From Elusimicrobia bacterium RIFOXYB2_FULL_49_7 (GTDB lineage: Bacteria; Fibrobacterota; OXYB2-FULL-49-7), in the NCBI GenBank assembly GCA_001800515.1, contig MGVN01000077.1, forward strand, positions 1 through 10,452: DNA of 10,452 bases, written 5' to 3'. Made by a program: the position numbers and the translations under genes. Positions 7,382 through 10,452 of this stretch are shown here, piece after piece (within the stretch, counting starts at the first letter, position 1; each line of letters begins with the position of its first letter). The notes under the pieces are model-generated. The model saw only the letters and a list, made by a program, of their open reading frames with translations, was not told the DNA's origin and did not search any database.

Positions 7382-8004
7382 AATTCACCCACCTTCTGTT
7401 TGATCTGGACGGAACCCTGCTCGACACGGTAACCGACTTAGCCAATGCCATCAATTATACCAGAAACACCTTTAAGCTCTCTCCTCTTCCGGAATCCCTT
7501 GTTGCCACCTATGTAGGTGATGGAATTCAAAAACTCATTGAACGCTCTTTTAAAGACGCGCCTCAGCTTTCACTGAAGGAAGCACAGGAAATAGCCGGAA
7601 AGCATTACAATACCCATCTGTTCGACAATACAAAGCCTTATCCGGGTGTTATAGCAACCTTAAGACTCTTGCCGCAAAAGAAAGCAATCATTACCAATAA
7701 ACCAGCCCGGTTTTTACCAACCCTTCTGAAAAAAACAGGACTCCTCCCCTTTTTTGATGTCTATGTGGGTGGCGACACTTTGCCGAATCTAAAACCGGAT
7801 CCACGTATCGCTTATTACACCATGGAAATGATGGGGGCCAAACCGGAAACCACCTTGGTGATAGGGGACCATCATACAGACATGATGTTAGCGGAAAATG
7901 CAGGTCTTAAAAGTGTTTTTTGTGACTATGGAATTGGAAAAGACGGTGGAACATTGCCAACATTCAGAATAAGCTTTTTCAATGACTTAATCAATATAGT
8001 CTAA
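7378..8004 (+). CDS. HAD-superfamily hydrolase, phosphoglycolate phosphatase-like
   Basis: A 208-residue cytoplasmic phosphatase of the haloacid dehalogenase superfamily. All four HAD motifs are present: FDLDGT with nucleophile D9 and acid/base D11, T106 in IITNKP, K139 in NLKPDP, and the Mg-binding GDHHTD with D164 and D168. A helical cap between the first and second motifs (about residues 16-85) makes it subclass I, the Gph/beta-phosphoglucomutase group. Phosphoglycolate phosphatase is the most likely database label, with 2-phosphoglycolate as a possible substrate, but HAD specificity cannot be assigned from these motifs. Its ATG lies inside the stop of the DUF362 gene and no strong ribosome binding site is seen, so it depends on upstream translation. 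Base composition looks more AT-rich than in surE and gyrA. No terminator hairpin is visible after its stop. Confidence 0.92.
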   Translation: MKFTHLLFDLDGTLLDTVTDLANAINYTRNTFKLSPLPESLVATYVGDGIQKLIERSFKDAPQLSLKEAQEIAGKHYNTHLFDNTKPYPGVIATLRLLPQKKAIITNKPARFLPTLLKKTGLLPFFDVYVGGDTLPNLKPDPRIAYYTMEMMGAKPETTLVIGDHHTDMMLAENAGLKSVFCDYGIGKDGGTLPTFRISFFNDLINIV

Positions 8005-8089
8005 CGTATTTTATAGCACATGATTTTTTTCTGATTTTTGAGATTATCCTTAATTGCAATATGAAGTAAGCCGATATATGGAAAGAAGC

Positions 8090-8095
8090 AAGGAG
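8090..8095 (+). promoter_or_regulatory. Strong ribosome binding site for small ORF
   Basis: AAGGAG lies nine bases before the ATG at 8105. It decides the start of the small gene, favouring 8105 over in-frame upstream codons TTG 8054 and ATG 8078. Most other + strand genes in this window lack so good a site. Confidence 0.7.
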
Positions 8096-8104
8096 CGTTT
8101 CGCC

Positions 8105-8290
8105 ATGGACGGCAAACAAGCAACGGCAAGGACTGTCTTTAAAATGAAAAATCCTCTTTTCGAGGATTATATCCCCTTTTTGGGCGGTCGCCCTAAGCGC
8201 GGCGCTCCCATCAATCAAGACGACATCGCAAATCTAAAAATCGACCTCTGGCGTTGTCCATCAATTGAAGAGTTTCTACGCCGTTTTTAA
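8105..8290 (+). CDS. Small conserved-looking protein of unknown function (61 aa)
   Basis: I do not recognise this protein. From the ATG at 8105, supported by AAGGAG nine bases upstream, it encodes 61 residues, basic in the first half (KQATARTVFKMKNP, then GGRPKRGAPI) and helical in the second (DDIANLKIDLW, SIEEFLRRF). There is no signal peptide, membrane segment, metal-binding cysteine pair or obvious DNA-binding motif, so it is probably soluble. The layout (a short basic loop leading into an amphipathic helix pair) looks like a real folded or partner-binding peptide, not random translation. It follows the HAD gene after about 100 bases and could be read from that transcript or its own promoter. 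Its last 15 bases overlap the 3' end of the convergent esterase gene. A longer version starting at 8078 or 8054 is possible but less likely. Confidence 0.6.
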   Translation: MDGKQATARTVFKMKNPLFEDYIPFLGGRPKRGAPINQDDIANLKIDLWRCPSIEEFLRRF

Positions 8291-9073
8291 CGGCAGCCAA
8301 TTCAAGACGCGCTGAATCTGCTGATCCCAATAATCCCATTGATGCTGTCCGGGCCCTTCTTCGTATCGGAAAGGGATTTTAATCCGCTCCAGATGGGCTT
8401 TAAAGGTCAAATTATCCTGATACAGAAAATCCTCGGTTCCACAACAAAAATAGAGCTTGGGTATCCGCTTTCCGGATCGCTTCAATTTTGCGGATAGCGT
8501 AAAAAGGTCATGCCTGCTGCCGCGAATGGTTGAAGGATTCCCGAAAATGGTCAGGAACTCCTTTTGTCGGAAAGGATCGTCCTTCGACGCCCGCAAAGCC
8601 CAAGCAGTCACATCCACCACACCGGAAAGGGACGCCACAGCCCCAAACCGCTCCGGATAAGTCAGCGCCATTTTCAATGCCCCATACCCTCCCATGGAGA
8701 GTCCGGCCACAAAGGTCTCCTCCCGCTTTGCCGACAACGGAAAAAAGGAACACATCAACCGGGGTAATTCCTCTGTAAAAAAAGTAAAATAGGCATGCCC
8801 CTGATTCATGTCCGTATAATAACTTCTCGCACCGAAAGGCATGATAATAGCCAACCCTTTTTCAGACGCATAACGCTCGATTGACGTACGCCGCATCCAG
8901 ATGGATTGATCATCGCTTGCACCGTGAAGCAGGTAAAGCACCGGATGCCCCCTGCGTAAACCGGAACGACCGACCATCCTGATCTGGCTTTTCGTGGCCT
9001 GCGGCAGAATCACCTCCACCCGAGTGCTGATTTGAAGGGTTTCTGAAAAGAAGGCGCATTGGATATGGGCCAT
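8276..9073 (-). CDS. Alpha/beta-hydrolase esterase (esterase D / tributyrin esterase-like)
   Basis: A 265-residue alpha/beta hydrolase of the putative esterase family that includes S-formylglutathione hydrolase (esterase D), tributyrin esterase and mycolyltransferase-like enzymes. The oxyanion-hole region is YLLHGASDD near 47-55. The catalytic triad is visible: S126 in the nucleophile elbow GLSMGG, D215 in CGTEDFLY and H244 in GPGQHQW. No signal peptide or lipobox is present, so it is predicted cytoplasmic. Length and motif order fit short-chain acyl-ester hydrolases; formaldehyde detoxification is possible but no partner formaldehyde dehydrogenase gene is nearby. The start is well supported by AAAGGAG ending seven bases before the ATG. 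It is divergent from surE, and its 3' end overlaps that of the small gene on the other strand by 15 bases. Confidence 0.9.
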   Translation of the reverse strand: MAHIQCAFFSETLQISTRVEVILPQATKSQIRMVGRSGLRRGHPVLYLLHGASDDQSIWMRRTSIERYASEKGLAIIMPFGARSYYTDMNQGHAYFTFFTEELPRLMCSFFPLSAKREETFVAGLSMGGYGALKMALTYPERFGAVASLSGVVDVTAWALRASKDDPFRQKEFLTIFGNPSTIRGSRHDLFTLSAKLKRSGKRIPKLYFCCGTEDFLYQDNLTFKAHLERIKIPFRYEEGPGQHQWDYWDQQIQRVLNWLPLKTA

Positions 9074-9080
9074 GTTTATG

Positions 9081-9087
9081 CTCCTTT
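9081..9087 (-). promoter_or_regulatory. Ribosome binding site of esterase gene
   Basis: Read on the minus strand this is AAAGGAG, seven bases before the esterase ATG. It is one of the two best Shine-Dalgarno sequences in the window and fixes the start of that gene. Confidence 0.75.
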
Positions 9088-9088
9088 A

Positions 9089-9118
9089 TTGAGACGACTT
9101 TCAGGTAATTAATATACA
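9089..9118 (+). promoter_or_regulatory. Candidate sigma-70 promoter for surE-gyrA
   Basis: TTGAGA at 9089-9094 (five of six matches to the -35 consensus) is followed after 18 bases by TATACA at 9113-9118 (four of six). Transcription would start near 9125, about 40 bases before the surE ATG. It lies in the 89-bp spacer between divergent esterase and surE genes, where a promoter is expected. The match is moderate and could be chance in AT-rich sequence. Confidence 0.35.
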
Positions 9119-9162
9119 ATTTTCGCTTTATTTTATGCGCCCAAAAAAGCTATTTTAAAACG

Positions 9163-9930
9163 ATGCGAATTTTGTTGACCAACGATGACTCCATCCACGC
9201 TGAATGCCTTCAAACGCTGACATCTCATCTCATTCATAAACATGAGGTTACGGTCGTCGCGCCCTTATCGGAAATGAGCGGTGTGAGCCACTCTTTTACC
9301 ATCTTTTCTCCCCTCTTTGTCCGGGAAATAAAAATAGCCGAAAATATCACGGGATTCGGGGTCTCCGGCACACCTGCTGATTGTGTCAAGTTGGGTATTA
9401 AAAAATTAATGAAAGCGCCTCCGGATCTTCTCCTCTCCGGAATGAATTGCGGTGAAAACAGCGGCATCTCAGCGGTTTATTCGGGTACCGTTTCCGGGGC
9501 GCGCGAAGGTATGTTCTTCTCGATCCCCAGCGTGAGCCTCTCTCTGACCGCCTTCTCCAAGGCGCATATCGCCTACGCCCTTTCCTGGCTCGATCGTTTT
9601 CTTGATCGGTTCATGAACGGCCGGATTCCGTTTAACCCGGCCACGACCTTTCTTAATGTCAACTTCCCGTCCGTCGCACCGGAACACATCAAAGGGACCC
9701 GACTCACTCGACAGGGCACTTCGCCCTTCAATGATGATTACGAAAAACGCCAGAACCCGGCCGGTGAAAACTATTTCTGGCTCTTCGGGAACCGGCCTCA
9801 CTGCCATAACGACCGATTCGACGAAAGCGCCCTGCAGTCCGGCTACGTTACGGTCACCCCGCTGACCGCAGACATGACCGATCATACTTTCTTTGAACGA
9901 TACGAAACCAGCGATCTCTTTAATTCATAG
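9163..9930 (+). CDS. surE: 5'/3'-nucleotidase SurE
   Basis: A 255-residue member of the SurE family, cytoplasmic metal-dependent phosphatases that remove phosphate from nucleoside 5'- and 3'-monophosphates and are linked to stationary-phase survival. Family motifs appear in order: ILLTNDD at 3-9, with D8 and D9 as metal ligands; S39 in EMSGVSHS; SGTPADCVKLGI at 68-79; N95 in SGMNCGEN; and YSGTVSGAREG at 106-116. The C-terminal GYVTVTPL is also typical. The expected D8, D9, S39 and N95 metal set is complete. The residue after NDD is serine (S10) where the family normally has glycine (NDDG), an unusual change beside the active site. The ATG at 9163 matches the family N-terminus exactly, though the ribosome binding site is poor. 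It ends nine bases before gyrA, suggesting one transcript. Confidence 0.95.
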   Translation: MRILLTNDDSIHAECLQTLTSHLIHKHEVTVVAPLSEMSGVSHSFTIFSPLFVREIKIAENITGFGVSGTPADCVKLGIKKLMKAPPDLLLSGMNCGENSGISAVYSGTVSGAREGMFFSIPSVSLSLTAFSKAHIAYALSWLDRFLDRFMNGRIPFNPATTFLNVNFPSVAPEHIKGTRLTRQGTSPFNDDYEKRQNPAGENYFWLFGNRPHCHNDRFDESALQSGYVTVTPLTADMTDHTFFERYETSDLFNS

Positions 9931-9931
9931 C

Positions 9932-9936
9932 GAGGA
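9932..9936 (+). promoter_or_regulatory. Closely spaced ribosome binding site of gyrA
   Basis: GAGGA lies in the nine-base gap after the surE stop, only three bases before the gyrA ATG. This is closer than the usual 5-9 bases, which may lower initiation or make it depend on ribosomes finishing surE. Confidence 0.5.
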
Positions 9937-9939
9937 ACC

Positions 9940-10452
9940 ATGGACTTAAGCTCCCGCATTACCCCCACCTACATTGAAGACGAAATCAAGCGTTCTTATT
10001 TGGATTACGCCATGAGCGTCATCGTCTCCCGCGCCCTGCCGGACGTACGAGACGGCCTCAAGCCGGTACACCGGCGCGTGCTGTACGGCATGAATCAGCT
10101 CGGTCTGCATTACAATCGCCCCTATAAGAAAGCGGCCAGAATCGTGGGTGAAGTGATGGGCAAGTACCATCCCCACGGCGATTCCGCCATTTACGACACA
10201 TTGGTACGGATGGCACAGGAATGGTCCCTGCGCTACATGCTGGTCGATGGCCAGGGTAACTTCGGCAGCATTGACGGCGACTCCCCGGCAGCCATGCGAT
10301 ATACGGAAGCGCGTCTTGAGCGCATTACGGAAGAAATGATTCGCGACCTGGATAAAAACACCTGCGATTTCAAACCTAACTTCGACGAATGCGAAACCGA
10401 ACCTGCCGTGTTGCCTTCCGCGTTCCCCAACCTGCTCGTGAACGGCTCCACC
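9940..10452 (+). CDS. gyrA: DNA gyrase subunit A, N-terminal part (runs off window)
   Basis: The frame opens at ATG 9940 and stays open for 171 codons to the window edge, so about the first fifth of an approximately 800-900-residue protein is present. GyrA, with GyrB, forms the type II topoisomerase that introduces negative supercoils using ATP. The N-terminus has [20 protein letters not shown] starting at residue 19, the [11 protein letters not shown] segment at 77-87, [20 protein letters not shown] starting at 101, and the catalytic tyrosine at Y121 with R120 before it. The quinolone-resistance region has the sensitive-type residues S82 and D86 (E. coli S83 and D87). The TEPAVLP and FPNLLVNGS ending favours GyrA over ParC, though the two are related and ParC cannot be fully excluded without the C-terminal domain. 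It is probably co-transcribed with surE. Confidence 0.92.
   Translation, partial: MDLSSRITPTYIEDEIKRSYLDYAMSVIVSRALPDVRDGLKPVHRRVLYGMNQLGLHYNRPYKKAARIVGEVMGKYHPHGDSAIYDTLVRMAQEWSLRYMLVDGQGNFGSIDGDSPAAMRYTEARLERITEEMIRDLDKNTCDFKPNFDECETEPAVLPSAFPNLLVNGST

Noticed and set aside
8005..8104. Possible intrinsic terminator or promoter between the HAD gene and the small gene
   Set aside because: T-runs are present near 8023 and 8035 but no stem precedes them, and -35/-10 matches with proper spacing are weak, so neither is called.
8508..8778. Several 65-80 codon open frames on both strands within the esterase gene
   Set aside because: All are within the esterase coding region and none has a motif or a ribosome binding site.
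9469..9885. 138-codon open frame on the minus strand inside surE
   Set aside because: Shadow of surE; no domain, no ribosome binding site and composition driven by the codons of the sense gene.

Overview
The window is ordinary-looking bacterial chromosome. It carries ten protein-coding genes, two of them cut by the window edges, and no recognisable RNA gene, insertion sequence, prophage or CRISPR array. The gene families (FapA/DUF342 protein, HDOD signalling protein, DUF362 protein with two [4Fe-4S] motifs, SurE, AI-2E-type transporter) and a moderate GC content suit a Gram-negative anaerobe, plausibly Desulfobacterota (former Deltaproteobacteria). That placement is an inference from gene content and style only.

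Region 1 (1-3850, + strand) is a tightly coupled trio: an HDOD-domain protein (5' end outside the window), a 619-residue FapA-family protein and a membrane-bound sensor histidine kinase. Both junctions are four-base ATGA overlaps, so the three are almost certainly co-translated. This looks like a signalling or cell-surface/motility control module, but its target cannot be seen here. Region 2 (about 3920-5116, + strand) is a PLP-dependent class I/II aminotransferase, followed by a convergent AI-2E-family permease (5151-6224, - strand).

Region 3 starts from an AT-rich 86-bp divergent spacer containing a perfect 13-bp inverted repeat. It drives rightward a DUF362 iron-sulfur protein and a HAD phosphatase of the phosphoglycolate phosphatase type, again joined by an ATGA overlap. 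A small 61-residue unknown gene with a strong ribosome binding site follows at 8105-8290. Its 3' end overlaps by 15 bp the end of a convergent esterase gene (8276-9073, - strand).

Region 4 (9163 to the right edge, + strand) is surE followed nine bases later by the start of gyrA, which runs off the window. The esterase and surE are divergent across an 89-bp spacer.

Most of this is housekeeping or common accessory metabolism. The parts most worth a second look are the HDOD-FapA-kinase operon, the small unknown gene overlapping the esterase, and the symmetric AT-only inverted repeat. I saw no clear sign of a wholly new system such as a defence island or retroelement.
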